Source: Gemmatimonadota bacterium (GTDB taxonomy: Bacteria > Gemmatimonadota > Gemmatimonadetes > Longimicrobiales > Gaopeijiaceae). Taken from it: a stretch of 41,097 nt of DNA. Location of the stretch: contig JACQVF010000103.1 in assembly GCA_016209885.1 (NCBI GenBank), positions 1 through 41,097 on the forward strand. Reading direction: 5' to 3'. Numbering within the stretch: position 1 is the first letter of the stretch; the number at the start of each line of letters is the position of its first letter. The translations under genes were made by a program, and so were the position numbers. Of the stretch, positions 33,801 to 41,097 are shown in pieces. The notes under the pieces are model-generated. The model searched no databases, was not told the DNA's origin, and was given only the letters and a program-made list of their open reading frames with translations.

Positions 33801-34227
33801 CGAAGCCCTGGCCGCGGGCGAGGCGCTCCTTGCCCGCGTGGACACACCGCCGCCTCCCGATGCCCACGCGCCGGAATCGCGGGCGCTCCGTGCCCTGGAC
33901 CGGACGCTCACGGCCATGCGCGGAGAGCCGGACGCAGAACTGTGCCGGCGCGTCGACCGCGTGGCCACAGCACTCGCCCGACCCCTCCCCGCAGGCCTGC
34001 GCCAGCGGGTGAGCGCGGCGCTCGACGCGGCAACAGACCCGTCGCAGCCCGCAAATCTCCTCGCAGCATTGGAGGAACTGCTCGAGGACCGGATCCATTC
34101 GGGCGGGACGCAGCCGGAGCAGGCGAGTTGGAGGCTCGTGGCCGCCGTCCAGTTTCAGGTCACGGCGAACCCCGACGCTGCGAACCCCGAGAATCGGGAG
34201 AGCCGCCACCCGCATATGACCGCGTGA
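30856..34227 (+). CDS. SNF2-type helicase with PLD-like N-terminus
   Basis: 1123 aa from GTG 30856 (GGAGG 4 bases upstream; ATG 30829 is an alternative). It overlaps the methyltransferase stop by 16 bases. N-terminal about 200 residues look like a PLD fold (ALRLLVGPLD, FSVFHGTRGARHLLVGPHLF), but the HKD catalytic His-x-Lys is not present. Then a superfamily-2 helicase core: SVGLGKT (K284), DEAH (394-397), LLTATPVNNS, VVVFTEFRDTAHYLHR, GLNLQDA, and motif VI QRIGRIDRLG (from 799). The last 280 residues are helical, unassigned. With the methyltransferase it makes a two-gene cassette similar in parts to DISARM/BREX components, but no nuclease or other partner is present. Confidence 0.85.
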   Translation: MRRELTAHRERQGGGRAPTLVDDRSSPDFRAVFGELAARSRAIEVAIRRIRLSAVELRPGEMAGVRALRLLVGPLDTESLGAEARAVAADARKRANLLLILEMLDAEILDVRASALLSWAPDFSVFHGTRGARHLLVGPHLFQRPAEPGSLALASLHGADAARRAAARFAELWADGRDVRPVALEILERAAGRPPLFVRETTIRPYGTPVPPAEAAAAALGRAFGWPAVEPPTPAAGDGAVAPQDRRPGGPDLTAYQRDAAERAARILDRRRGVLVCDSVGLGKTFIALRLIEDVLRGGGPVAVVSPAALRPQWTRPLLAVAERYQVRHSIGLGSKHGKNGEEQPAQQWRTGGLELGEAHRAYGPLIAWLSQARLSRGGHGLERLPRLELLVVDEAHNFRNPRTRRYAALARIAAGARVALLTATPVNNSAWDLYSLIRIFAGDGDFTDLGVPSLREAVDSAHRSATSLRSVVAAISVRRTREFIRDHYAGGPHGDGSALRFPTRAAPVPIRYSLEEARPGWYAEALSALEALEFAALATVTWAAHDPSTAGRRSRGTRKYHVRLGRPRTPAEVQSPVELVRLALLKRLESSLFAFGRSIRRLERMTETVRAAVQNGRMPGARELRGLVAGEEAGQLLLAPVIGAPLPRAVEPEAVLPALHADLERLKRLAGLAQVIGVADDPKLSRLVELLARDARGDKVVVFTEFRDTAHYLHRALYGRVRAALVDGEGARIGSTPAARRDVILRFAPRANGARATRAAERIDVLVTTDVLAEGLNLQDAARVVSYDLPWNPVRLIQRIGRIDRLGSPHELVHLYHFVPDLGLEGLLRLFARIQAKLATIGETVGVDGSVLGGEAPLPLDTMLDALARADADCLDRIERSEAAPFEIEERIRLRWRAHAQTLGGRVPEREDEPAMAAAVDADFAGTTVLCFSARTGPDRAGERWIVVDAGGARIDRIAAIEAFTRALEALPAQPDRHALDEALAAGEALLARVDTPPPPDAHAPESRALRALDRTLTAMRGEPDAELCRRVDRVATALARPLPAGLRQRVSAALDAATDPSQPANLLAALEELLEDRIHSGGTQPEQASWRLVAAVQFQVTANPDAANPENRESRHPHMTA

Positions 34228-34422
34228 CGGCGCCTCATCGCCCGCGGGAGAATGGCTCGTAACTCGAAGTCGTACCGCACGATGGGGCGAACGGCCGCCA
34301 CCGCGGCTCCGCGCTGCGGGCCCGTTCGCTTCGCTCGGCTGCTCTCGGCCGTTCTTGGCCGACGCTGCCTTGACCCCCTTGAGCCAGCGCCGTAGCTTTC
34401 CGCTCCGAAAGAAAGAAAGCGA

Positions 34423-34495
<73 letters not shown>

Positions 34496-34719
34496 TTTCT
34501 GTGCCAGTCTGCGAACCCAGGCCGTCCCGGCACAACTCGACCGTAATGGGTTCTGGTTAGCCGGTCGCGGAACCCTCCGGCCTCCCCCCCGAGAGCCGAA
34601 GCCGTTCCCTTCGCCGTCCGATCTGAAGTGTCCTGCCGACCCACCTCTGCACTCCGACAGATACGGTAGGCCCCCGTACCCAGGCGCCGGGTCAAGACGA
34701 ATTCGACCGTAGGCACCGA

Positions 34720-34765
34720 TTGACTCCCAGACCAACATCACTACATTTCGCCAAACAACGAAATG
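34720..34765 (+). promoter_or_regulatory. arsR promoter with operator over the start codon
   Basis: TTGACT (34720-34725), a 16-bp spacer and TACATT (34742-34747) form a sigma70-type promoter. The perfect inverted repeat CATTTCG-N8-CGAAATG (34744-34750 and 34759-34765) overlaps the -10 box and ends in the ATG of arsR. Transcription would start around 34754, leaving a leader of about 9 bases with no ribosome site, so translation may be almost leaderless. Binding of ArsR here would block both transcription and the operon. Confidence 0.6.
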
Positions 34766-35206
34766 ACTACCGCCCAACTGCCCGATCTCGTCCAGGTCTA
34801 CAAGGCCCTGGGGCACCCCGCCCGGATCCGCATCCTGGCGATGCTCCGCACGGGGGAACTCTGCGCCTGCCAGATCACCGCTGTGCTGGCGCTCGCGCCG
34901 TCCACGGTCTCGGCCCACCTGGCCGAGCTCCGGCGGGCCGGGTTGATCGCCCAGCGCAAGGAGGGGCGCTGGGTCCACTGCCGCGTGGCCGAGCGGGAGG
35001 ACGCGGGCGAGATCGGCGCGTGGTTGTGGCAGCGCATCAAGCGAGACCCTCAGATCCGCCGCGACGCGGGCGCGGTCAAACAGCTCCGCGCGGTGCCGGT
35101 AGACGAGCTGTGCCGCGTGGATCTGGACCTGACACGCCTTGCGATCGCACGAGGGACCCGAACGCCCCGGGGGGACGACGCGATGATGAGCGAGCGGGCG
35201 CGATGA
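34763..35206 (+). CDS. arsR: ArsR-family arsenic-responsive repressor
   Basis: A 147-aa winged-helix repressor. The helix-turn-helix is ALAPSTVSAHLAELRRAGL; the As(III) sensor is ELCACQ with C34 and C36, matching the C-x-C of the classical ArsR site. The wing reads GRWVHCRV and gives a possible third Cys. As(III) binding releases it from the operator. Its stop overlaps the acr3 start (ATGA), showing translational coupling. The C-terminal 50 residues are longer than in E. coli ArsR and unassigned. Confidence 0.92.
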   Translation: MTTAQLPDLVQVYKALGHPARIRILAMLRTGELCACQITAVLALAPSTVSAHLAELRRAGLIAQRKEGRWVHCRVAEREDAGEIGAWLWQRIKRDPQIRRDAGAVKQLRAVPVDELCRVDLDLTRLAIARGTRTPRGDDAMMSERAR

Positions 35207-36279
35207 GCGCGGAGACCAAAGGGATGAACGTCTTCGAGCGCTATCTGAGCCTCTGGGTGGCGCTCTGCATGATCCTGGGGGTCGCGATCGGGAAGCTGCT
35301 CCCCGGCCTGGTGGGGCTCCTGCGCGGCCTCGAGTTCGGCGAGGGGAGCCACATCAACGCGCCGATCGCCGTGCTCATCTGGCTCATGATCTACCCCATG
35401 ATGCTCAAGATCGACCTCGCGTCGATCCGCAACGTCGGCAAGCGCCCCAAGGGCCTGTCCGTGACCGTGTTCGTGAACTGGCTCGTGAAGCCCTTCTCGA
35501 TGGCGTTCTTCGGGTGGCTGTTCTTCCGCCACCTGTTCCTGCCGTTGATCGGGGAAGAGTTGGCGAGCCAGTACATCGCCGGCGTGATCATCCTGGCGGC
35601 GGCGCCGTGCACGGCGATGGTTTTCGTGTGGTCGTACCTCGCCGACGGCGATCCGGCGTACACGCTGGTGCAGGTCTCGGTCAACGACCTCATCATGCTG
35701 GTTGCCTTTGCACCGGTCGTGAAGTTCCTGGTGTCCGGGGCCTCCGGCCTGCACGTCCCCTTCGAAGTCCTGCTGTACTCCGTGATCATCTTCGTGGTGA
35801 TCCCGCTCGCCGCCGGGTCCATCAGCCGGCGGGCCCTGATCGCGCGCAGAGGCCTGGAGTGGTTCGACACACGCTACGTCGCGTTCTTCGCGTCCATCAC
35901 GGTGCTGGCGTTGCTCAGCACGCTCGTGCTCATCTTCGCCTTCCAGGCTGAGAACATCACGACACGGTGGTTCCACGTCATTCTGATTGCCGTTCCGATC
36001 CTCATCCAGGTCTACTTCAACTCGTCGCTCACCTACGGACTGATGCGGCTGTTCCGGGTGAACTACGCGGTCGCGGCGCCGGGCGCGTTGATCGGGGCAT
36101 CGAACTTCTTCGAGTTGGCCGTCGCCACGGCCATTGCGCTGTACGGCGCCGATTCCGGAGCGGCGCTGGCGACGGTGGTAGGTGTCCTGGTCGAGGTGCC
36201 CGTGATGCTCTCGGTGTGCCGCGTGTGTGTCGCGACCAAGCATTGGTTCGACGGGGCGGAACCGCAGGGGGACTCGTGA
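35203..36279 (+). CDS. acr3: ACR3-family arsenite efflux permease
   Basis: 358 aa, about 10 membrane helices. The family signature AAAPCTAMVFVWSYL contains the essential Cys (C136) of the ACR3 permease. Further family stretches are LIWLMIYPMMLKIDLASI and NWLVKPFSM. It exports As(OH)3 from the cytoplasm. ATG 35203 overlaps the arsR stop (ATGA). ACR3 alone is a secondary carrier, but the ArsA ATPase and ArsD chaperone encoded downstream suggest that here it works as an ATP-driven pump. Confidence 0.95.
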   Translation: MSAETKGMNVFERYLSLWVALCMILGVAIGKLLPGLVGLLRGLEFGEGSHINAPIAVLIWLMIYPMMLKIDLASIRNVGKRPKGLSVTVFVNWLVKPFSMAFFGWLFFRHLFLPLIGEELASQYIAGVIILAAAPCTAMVFVWSYLADGDPAYTLVQVSVNDLIMLVAFAPVVKFLVSGASGLHVPFEVLLYSVIIFVVIPLAAGSISRRALIARRGLEWFDTRYVAFFASITVLALLSTLVLIFAFQAENITTRWFHVILIAVPILIQVYFNSSLTYGLMRLFRVNYAVAAPGALIGASNFFELAVATAIALYGADSGAALATVVGVLVEVPVMLSVCRVCVATKHWFDGAEPQGDS

Positions 36280-36322
36280 CGACACGGGACGGCAACCGCG
36301 TCGGCACTCCACGGAGTCTACG

Positions 36323-37072
36323 GTGAGCATCGCCCTCATCTCCGACGTCCACGCCAACCGCCCCGCGCTCGAGGCGGTGCTCGCCGACATCGCCGGCCGG
36401 GACGGCATCACCGCCACCTTCCACCTCGGCGACCTGGTCGGCTATGCCCCGTGGCCCGACGAGACGGTGGCGCTGCTGCGCGAAGCGGAGATCACCGGTC
36501 TCGCCGGCAACTACGATTCGACGGTCGCCACCGACTACCAGCACTGCGGCTGCAAGTACGAGGATCCGCGGCAGGAAGAGCTGTCACACATCAGCTACGA
36601 GTGGACTCGCCGCCACGTGAGCCCGGCGACGAAGGGCGTCCTGGGGGCACTCCCCTTCCGGTTGGATGTCCGGATATCGGGCGGCCATCAGTCGGGTTCC
36701 ACGCTGATTCTGGTGCACGGCACGCCCACGCTTAACACCGTCTACTGGACCGAGGACCGGCCGGACAGCTTCTGCGTCAAGATGGCGGGCATCGCGGGTG
36801 CCAAGGCGGGGGACGTCATCGCGTTCGGACACACGCACAAGCCGTGGCACCGCCAGATCGAGGGGATCCATTTCCTGAACACCGGCTCGGTGGGGCGGCC
36901 CAAGGATGGTGACTGGCGTGCCGGGTACGTGCTGCTCGACGTCGCAGCTGGTCGGGTGCGGCCCGAGATCGTCCGCGTGGAGTACGACCTGGAGCGGGCG
37001 ATGCGGGGGATCCGGGCGAGCGAGCTGCCGCATGAGTTCGCGGACTTTCTCCGGACCGGAGGCAAGCTGTAG
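36323..37072 (+). CDS. calcineurin-like metallophosphoesterase
   Basis: 249 aa. Motifs of the MPE fold are all present: DVH (D8, H10), GDLVGY, GNYD, HG and GHTHKPWHR. It is of the YfcE/MJ0936 type. GTG 36323 has GGAG upstream. It is the third gene of the arsenic operon, 43 bp after acr3. The substrate is unknown; it may remove a phosphate ester linked to arsenate or phosphate metabolism, but this is a guess. Confidence 0.85.
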   Translation: MSIALISDVHANRPALEAVLADIAGRDGITATFHLGDLVGYAPWPDETVALLREAEITGLAGNYDSTVATDYQHCGCKYEDPRQEELSHISYEWTRRHVSPATKGVLGALPFRLDVRISGGHQSGSTLILVHGTPTLNTVYWTEDRPDSFCVKMAGIAGAKAGDVIAFGHTHKPWHRQIEGIHFLNTGSVGRPKDGDWRAGYVLLDVAAGRVRPEIVRVEYDLERAMRGIRASELPHEFADFLRTGGKL

Positions 37073-37107
37073 GGGCACGAGTGCTGAGGAGAGGAACGGA
37101 GGGGAAG

Positions 37108-38010
37108 ATGTTCGACATCGCTGTCATCGCGTCGGATCTGTCGCCCGCGTCCGCGCGGGTGATCCGGTGCGTGGAGCAGTGGAAGGCGTTCGGACTGCGC
37201 GAGGTGGTCGTGGCCCACGTCCACCACATCCGCCACACGGGAGGGCTCGAGCCGGCGCTGCGCGCCGACCACGAGCCCAAGCTCGAGGCGCAGGCCGAGG
37301 TGATCCGCGCCGCGGGCCTGGCGGCGTCGTGGCGCCTGGAATTCGGCGTGCCCTAGCTGGACATGAACCGGATCGCGGCGGACGCGGGAGCGGACGTCGT
37401 CGTGATCGGGTCGCACGGCAAGACGTGGATCACGGAGGTCCTGCTGGGCAGCATCGGCGACGCCGTGCTGCGTCACAGCGCCGTGCCGGTCCTCGTGATC
37501 AAGGTGAACCGGCTGCGTGAATTGCCGCTGGCGCAGTGCGGAGCGGCCTGCGGGGGGATGTTCGCATCGCTGCTGCTCGCCAGCGACTTTTCGGAGGCGT
37601 CGGAGCCCGCGACGGCGACGGTAGTGGAGGCCGCGCGGCGCGTGCGCGGCGTGGTCCACGTGACCCACGTCATCGTGGCCTCACGCGCCCTGCCGCTCCA
37701 GCCGCATCTGCTCGACGAGCACCGGTCCGAGGCGGAGAGGCATCTCGCGGCCTTGGTGACGCGACTACGGGAAGCGGGGGCGGCCGACGTCACGTCGTCG
37801 CTGCACACCGATCATCCGGTCACCGGCATTCTCACGGAGATCGAAGCGCGTGAGCCGACGATGGTCGTGGTGGGCACGCACGGGCGCGGGTACATGGCCG
37901 GCATGCTGCTCGGCTTGGTGGCGCACGAGGTGGCGCGCCGCAGCCCGGTGCCGGTGCTGGTGGTGCCGCGTCGCTGGACCCCGAGGCCCAGGACGGAGCC
38001 GGGGGCCTGA
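37108..38010 (+). pseudogene. tandem universal stress protein interrupted by an amber codon
   Basis: Two USP domains in one frame. The first starts at ATG 37108 (GGAGG 5 bases upstream) and reads FDIAVIASDLSPASARVI; TAG at 37354-37356 ends it after 82 residues. The same frame continues without other defects to 38010: LDMNRIAADAGADVVVIGSHG with ATP-binding pattern G-2x-G-9x-GS, then the second USP domain (SLLLASDFSEASEPAT, VVVGTHGRG...LLG). The TAG falls where other USPs have a variable residue after GVP, so it could be one substitution in a Tyr, Gln, Glu or Trp codon. The downstream ATG (37363) has no ribosome site. It may be a nonsense mutation, an assembly error or readthrough. If intact it would be about 300 aa. 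Confidence 0.8.
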
Positions 38011-38012
38011 CG

Positions 38013-38234
38013 ATGCCGACGTACGCCCATCGGTGCCTGGTGTGTGACGGGTCGTTCGAGATCCGCCAGTCCATCGCGGACCACGACGGACAGACCGCCC
38101 CCCCGTGCCCGCACTGCGGCTCGGCGCAGGTGACTCGCAGCTTCACGTCGCTCAACGTCATCACACACGCCGGGGACGGCCCTGCCGCACCTCCCCGATG
38201 CGGCCCGTCATCGGGTCCGGGCTGCTGCGGCTGA
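38013..38234 (+). CDS. FmdB-type zinc-ribbon protein with CCG tail
   Basis: 73 aa. The FmdB pattern MPTYAHRCLVC...CPHCGS has four Cys for one zinc ribbon (C8, C11 and two in CPHC). The tail is Pro/Gly/Cys-rich and ends GPGCCG. It starts 2 bases after the USP stop, so it is operonic. FmdB-like proteins are regulatory or chaperone-like; a role with As(III) is suggested by the extra cysteines. Confidence 0.8.
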   Translation: MPTYAHRCLVCDGSFEIRQSIADHDGQTAPPCPHCGSAQVTRSFTSLNVITHAGDGPAAPPRCGPSSGPGCCG

Positions 38235-38246
38235 TCGGAGCATACG

Positions 38247-38651
38247 ATGACACACGCAGTCCCGCTCGTCGCTGATCCCGCGCCGGCCGTCGCCTCCGCC
38301 GCCGGCCTGCTGGCCAACGCCATCAAGGCCAGACCCGAGTGGCGTGCCCTGGCGGATGCGCGTGCCGCATTCCGGACAGACCCGGGGATGAGCGCGATCA
38401 TGGCACGCTACCGCGCGGCGTTCGGCCGCTTGAGCGCGGCCCGCGCGCGCGGAGAACACCTGTCGGGAGACGATGCCCTGGAGCTGGCCGAGGCACAGCA
38501 GGCGCTCCAGGCGCACGCGCTGTTCCGGCGCCAGAACGAGGCGACCGCGACATTGGTCGCGTTGTTGCGGGAGGTCAACCGGATGCTCTCAACCGCACTG
38601 GAACTGGACTTCGCCGCCAACGCGGCACCGCCCAGCGGCTGCTGTGGTTGA
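38247..38651 (+). CDS. YlbF/YmcA-family-like protein with a CCG tail
   Basis: 134 aa, mostly alpha-helical, with the YlbF/Com_YlbF pattern (ANAIKARPEWRALADARAAFRTDPGM, FRRQNEATATLVALLREVNRML). Family members in Bacillus bind an Fe-S or RNA-processing complex. Here it ends GCCG, the same tail as the preceding FmdB-like protein, giving an extra vicinal cysteine pair that could bind As(III). Downstream is arsD. Confidence 0.75.
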   Translation: MTHAVPLVADPAPAVASAAGLLANAIKARPEWRALADARAAFRTDPGMSAIMARYRAAFGRLSAARARGEHLSGDDALELAEAQQALQAHALFRRQNEATATLVALLREVNRMLSTALELDFAANAAPPSGCCG

Positions 38652-38679
38652 CGCGGCACTCGTACACGGAGGTGTGACG

Positions 38680-39012
38680 GTGGAGCGATTGATGGTGTTC
38701 GACCCGCCCATGTGCTGCCCCAGTGGGGTCTGCGATGCGGAGGTCGATCCCACCCTTGCGCGGTTCGCCGCGGACCTGGCATGGCTGCGCGCGCGCGGAG
38801 TGGACGTGCAGCGCTACAATCTGTCGCAGGAGGCGCATGCATTCGTCACCAACCCGGTCGTGCGACGGACGCTCCAGGAACAGGGCACGGCGTCCCTCCC
38901 CCTCCTGGTTTGGCGTGGCGACGTGGTTTCGTCGGGCGCTTATCCCGAGCGATCCACACTGGCAACCCTGGTCGGTCTGACGCTGGCCGCCGGGATGGGA
39001 GGTCACCCGTGA
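38680..39012 (+). CDS. arsD: ArsD arsenic metallochaperone
   Basis: 110 aa. Start GTG 38680 has GGAGG 7 bases upstream. From this start the metal-binding cysteines fall at C12, C13 and C18 in DPPMCCPSGVC, exactly as in E. coli ArsD, which supports the start. The rest matches the ArsD family (DPTLARFAADLAWLRARGVDVQRYNL, FVTNPVV). It hands As(III) to ArsA. Its stop overlaps the arsA GTG (GTGA, 39009-39012). Confidence 0.92.
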   Translation: MERLMVFDPPMCCPSGVCDAEVDPTLARFAADLAWLRARGVDVQRYNLSQEAHAFVTNPVVRRTLQEQGTASLPLLVWRGDVVSSGAYPERSTLATLVGLTLAAGMGGHP

Positions 39013-40799
39013 CCGGCTTCCTCGACAACGCGCCCCGGTTTCTCTTCTTCACCGGCAAGGGAGGGGTCGGGAAGACCTCGCTGGCCGCGGCTACCGCCGT
39101 ACGCCTGGCGGAGGGCGGTCACCGGGTCCTGCTCGTCAGCACCGACCCCGCCTCAAACCTGGACGACGTGCTCGGCACGCCGCTCGGTCAGGTACCTACG
39201 GCGGTGGGGGGAGCGCCGAATCTCTGGGGACTCAACATTGATCCAGAGGAGGCGGCGCGGCAGTACCGCGAACGGGTGGTGGGCCCGTACCGCGACACGC
39301 TGCCGGCGGACGCGGTCGTGGGCATGGAGGAGCAGCTGTCGGGCGCGTGCACGGTTGAGGTGGCGGCGTTCGACGAGTTCACCGGCCTGCTGACGGGTGA
39401 CGCTGCCGCCGAGTTCGACCACGTCATCTTCGATACGGCCCCCACCGGCCATACGCTGCGCCTGCTGCGGCTCCCCGCAGCGTGGACGGCTTTCCTCGAC
39501 AGCAACGAACGCGGCGCCTCCTGTCTGGGCCCGGCCTCCGGCCTCACGATGCAGCGAGAGCGGTATCGCGAAACCGTGGCGGCGCTCGCCGACCCGGCGC
39601 GGACCCGCGTCATCCTGGTGGCGCGTCCCGAAACGGGCGCGCTGGAGGAAGCCGCCCGCACCGGCCGCGAGCTGGCGGCGCTCGGACTGCGTAACCAGCA
39701 CCTGGTGCTCAACGGCGTGTTCCGCGCCACCGATCGGTCCGATCCGCTTGCGGTGGGGCTCGAAGCATCCGGACGCGCGGCCGTCGCCGGCATGCCCGGG
39801 GAACTGCGCGATCTGCCCCGCAGCGACGTAGCCCTGCGCGGGGAAAACGTGGTAGGGCTGGCCGCCGTGCGCCTGTTGCTCGCACCATCTCCGAGCCCGG
39901 ACGCCGCCCCAGCCGGCGCGGACGCCCACCTGGGGCCCGGTGGCCTGGAGGCGGGGGATCTGGGCCCGTTCGTGGACCAGCTCGCGACGCGCGGGCGCGG
40001 CCTGGTGATGGTCATGGGCAAGGGCGGCGTCGGGAAGACCACCATTGCGTCCGCGTTGGCCGTCGAGCTTGCGGCGCGGGGCGTGGCGGTGCACCTCGCG
40101 ACCACCGATCCCGCTGCCCATGTGGCCGAGACCGTGGGCGACGGTAGCGCGCGGCAGCGCATCAGCCGGATCGATCCGGAGGCCGAGGTCGCGGCGTACC
40201 GCCGCAAGGTGCAGGAACGGGTCGGGGCAACGCTCGACGAAGAAGGACGGGCGTTGCTGGAGGAGGACCTGCGCTCGCCGTGTACCGAGGAAGTCGCGGT
40301 GTTCCACGCCTTCTCCCGCCTGGTCTCGGCGGCGGCGCGGGAGGTGGTGATCATGGACACGGCGCCGACAGGCCACACGCTGCTCCTGCTCGACGCCGCC
40401 GGATCCTACCATTGGGAAATACTGCGGCACGCGGCGGGAACCCGCGGACGGATTACGACGCCGCTCATGCGGTTGCAGGATGCCGAGTACACGAAGATCC
40501 TGCTCGTCACCCTGGCGGAGACGACGCCCGTGCTCGAGGCGGCGGCGCTGGCCGACGACTTGCGGCGGGCGGGAATCGAGCCCTACGCCTGGATCGTGAA
40601 CAACTCGCTGGCCGCCGCGGGACCACGGGATGGCTTGCTAGTGCGCCGCGCCGTAGCGGAGCGGGACCAGATCGCGAAGGTGCGCGGGCTCGCGGCCCGG
40701 GTGTACGTCACGCCGCGGCTTCCGGCGCCGCCGATCGGCGCGGCGGCGCTGCGGGGGCTGGTGGGGGGAAACGGGAGGCCGGCGGCGCGCATCGCCTGA
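39009..40799 (+). CDS. arsA: ArsA arsenical pump-driving ATPase
   Basis: 596 aa with two homologous halves. P-loops GKGGVGKT lie at residues 16-23 and 337-344. As(III) ligands are conserved: C114, C172 and C425, corresponding to C113, C172 and C422 in E. coli. DTAPTGHTLRLLRLP and the second-half equivalent DTAPTGHTLLLLDAA are the transduction signatures. GTG 39009 overlaps arsD. It probably associates with ACR3 and uses ATP to drive efflux, since no ArsB is present. Confidence 0.95.
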   Translation: MTGFLDNAPRFLFFTGKGGVGKTSLAAATAVRLAEGGHRVLLVSTDPASNLDDVLGTPLGQVPTAVGGAPNLWGLNIDPEEAARQYRERVVGPYRDTLPADAVVGMEEQLSGACTVEVAAFDEFTGLLTGDAAAEFDHVIFDTAPTGHTLRLLRLPAAWTAFLDSNERGASCLGPASGLTMQRERYRETVAALADPARTRVILVARPETGALEEAARTGRELAALGLRNQHLVLNGVFRATDRSDPLAVGLEASGRAAVAGMPGELRDLPRSDVALRGENVVGLAAVRLLLAPSPSPDAAPAGADAHLGPGGLEAGDLGPFVDQLATRGRGLVMVMGKGGVGKTTIASALAVELAARGVAVHLATTDPAAHVAETVGDGSARQRISRIDPEAEVAAYRRKVQERVGATLDEEGRALLEEDLRSPCTEEVAVFHAFSRLVSAAAREVVIMDTAPTGHTLLLLDAAGSYHWEILRHAAGTRGRITTPLMRLQDAEYTKILLVTLAETTPVLEAAALADDLRRAGIEPYAWIVNNSLAAAGPRDGLLVRRAVAERDQIAKVRGLAARVYVTPRLPAPPIGAAALRGLVGGNGRPAARIA

Positions 40800-40874
40800 G
40801 CCGTGGAGCACGGGCGGACCTGGGACGAGCTGCCGAAAGGCCATCTGCTGGAAGTGTGAGGCCCCCGAGGTTGC

Positions 40875-41097
40875 CTATCGGACCTGTCCGATCAGTTCCT
40901 CGAAGCGGGCCCTCTGCTCCGCGGCGCTTTCCAGCTGGGCGATCGGCCGCAGCGCCCGTTCGGTGAGGGGAAAGGTCTCGGCTACGGGCGGGTACTTCGG
41001 CGCGCTGCAGCTGCTCGCCGACCTTGAAGCGAGGCTGCAAGGTCCCCGCGGCGGTGGGCGGCCCACTGATCCGCGCTGGACCGAGCGACGGCTGGTG
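40875..41097 (-). CDS. 3' end of an unidentified minus-strand gene, probably frameshifted
   Basis: A strongly GC3-biased frame on the minus strand ends at TAG 40877-40875 (…PLTERALRPIAQLES, then FEELIGQVR). In its upstream half a different frame has the better codon bias (LQPRFKVGEQLQR), open to the window edge, so a frameshift near 41000 is likely. I do not recognise the product. It converges with arsA, and 40800-40874 holds no feature that I can support. Confidence 0.3.
   Translation of the reverse strand, partial: TSRRSVQRGSVGRPPPRGPCSLASRSASSCSAPKYPPVAETFPLTERALRPIAQLESAAEQRARFEELIGQVR

Noticed and set aside
35050..36417. 455-codon minus-strand frame over acr3
   Set aside because: Asp/Glu/His-rich antisense of a membrane protein gene; typical shadow.
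37354..37356. amber codon read as pyrrolysine
   Set aside because: No pyrrolysine genes are visible, USPs have no reason to carry it, and the position is variable in the family.

Overview
The window is high-GC chromosomal DNA (about 65-70% by eye), densely coding on both strands. The mix of genes suggests a Gemmatimonadota-like bacterium: a secreted HExxH metalloprotease of about 830 aa, a carboxypeptidase-regulatory plus TonB-plug protein, a PafA-type phosphatase lipoprotein, a Wza-type export protein and a Mut7-C protein. That placement is inference; no rRNA or marker gene is present.

Layout. 1-492: the edge of an integron cassette array, with a foldable attC site and an acidic cassette ORF cut off by an insertion sequence (493-2799, 17/18-bp terminal inverted repeats, DDE transposase). 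The other IS end supplies the stop codon of arcC (carbamate kinase), which follows a cyclic-2,3-diphosphoglycerate-synthetase-like GTPase on the minus strand. 5245-5717 is non-coding and holds a perfect 34-bp palindrome flanked by an 8-bp direct repeat. 5718-15708 carries an HD-domain protein, a CcdA-DsbA fusion, a secreted beta-propeller, the metalloprotease, the TonB-plug protein, a Mut7-C/zinc-ribbon protein, two decayed gene fragments (SMP-30-like and SfsA), an AraC regulator and a zinc-ribbon protein.

15754-23465 is the most interesting part. All genes are on the minus strand: an Fe-S/hydrogenase-like GGDEF protein, a 240-aa protein coupled to it (TAAGTG), a 23-codon hydrophobic micro-ORF with a near-perfect Shine-Dalgarno sequence, a membrane HD-GYP protein, and an 1121-aa SARP/BTAD-ATPase-TPR regulator. 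The micro-ORF, HD-GYP and regulator genes are visibly lower in GC than their surroundings. Two 7-bp direct repeats with 11-bp period lie upstream of the regulator. I propose a peptide-linked c-di-GMP signalling module; this is a hypothesis.

23761-27308: PafA-like phosphatase, polysaccharide export protein, thymidine kinase and a small helical protein. 27419-34227: a two-gene module, an Eco57I-like N6-adenine methyltransferase overlapping a SNF2-type helicase with a degenerate PLD-like N-terminus, probably phage defence. A tRNA-Asn follows. 34720-40799: an eight-gene arsenic operon (arsR, acr3, metallophosphoesterase, tandem USP with an in-frame amber codon, FmdB-like zinc ribbon, YlbF-like protein, arsD, arsA). 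The ArsA ATPase probably energises efflux through ACR3, with ArsD delivering As(III). The right edge holds part of an unidentified minus-strand gene that appears frameshifted.
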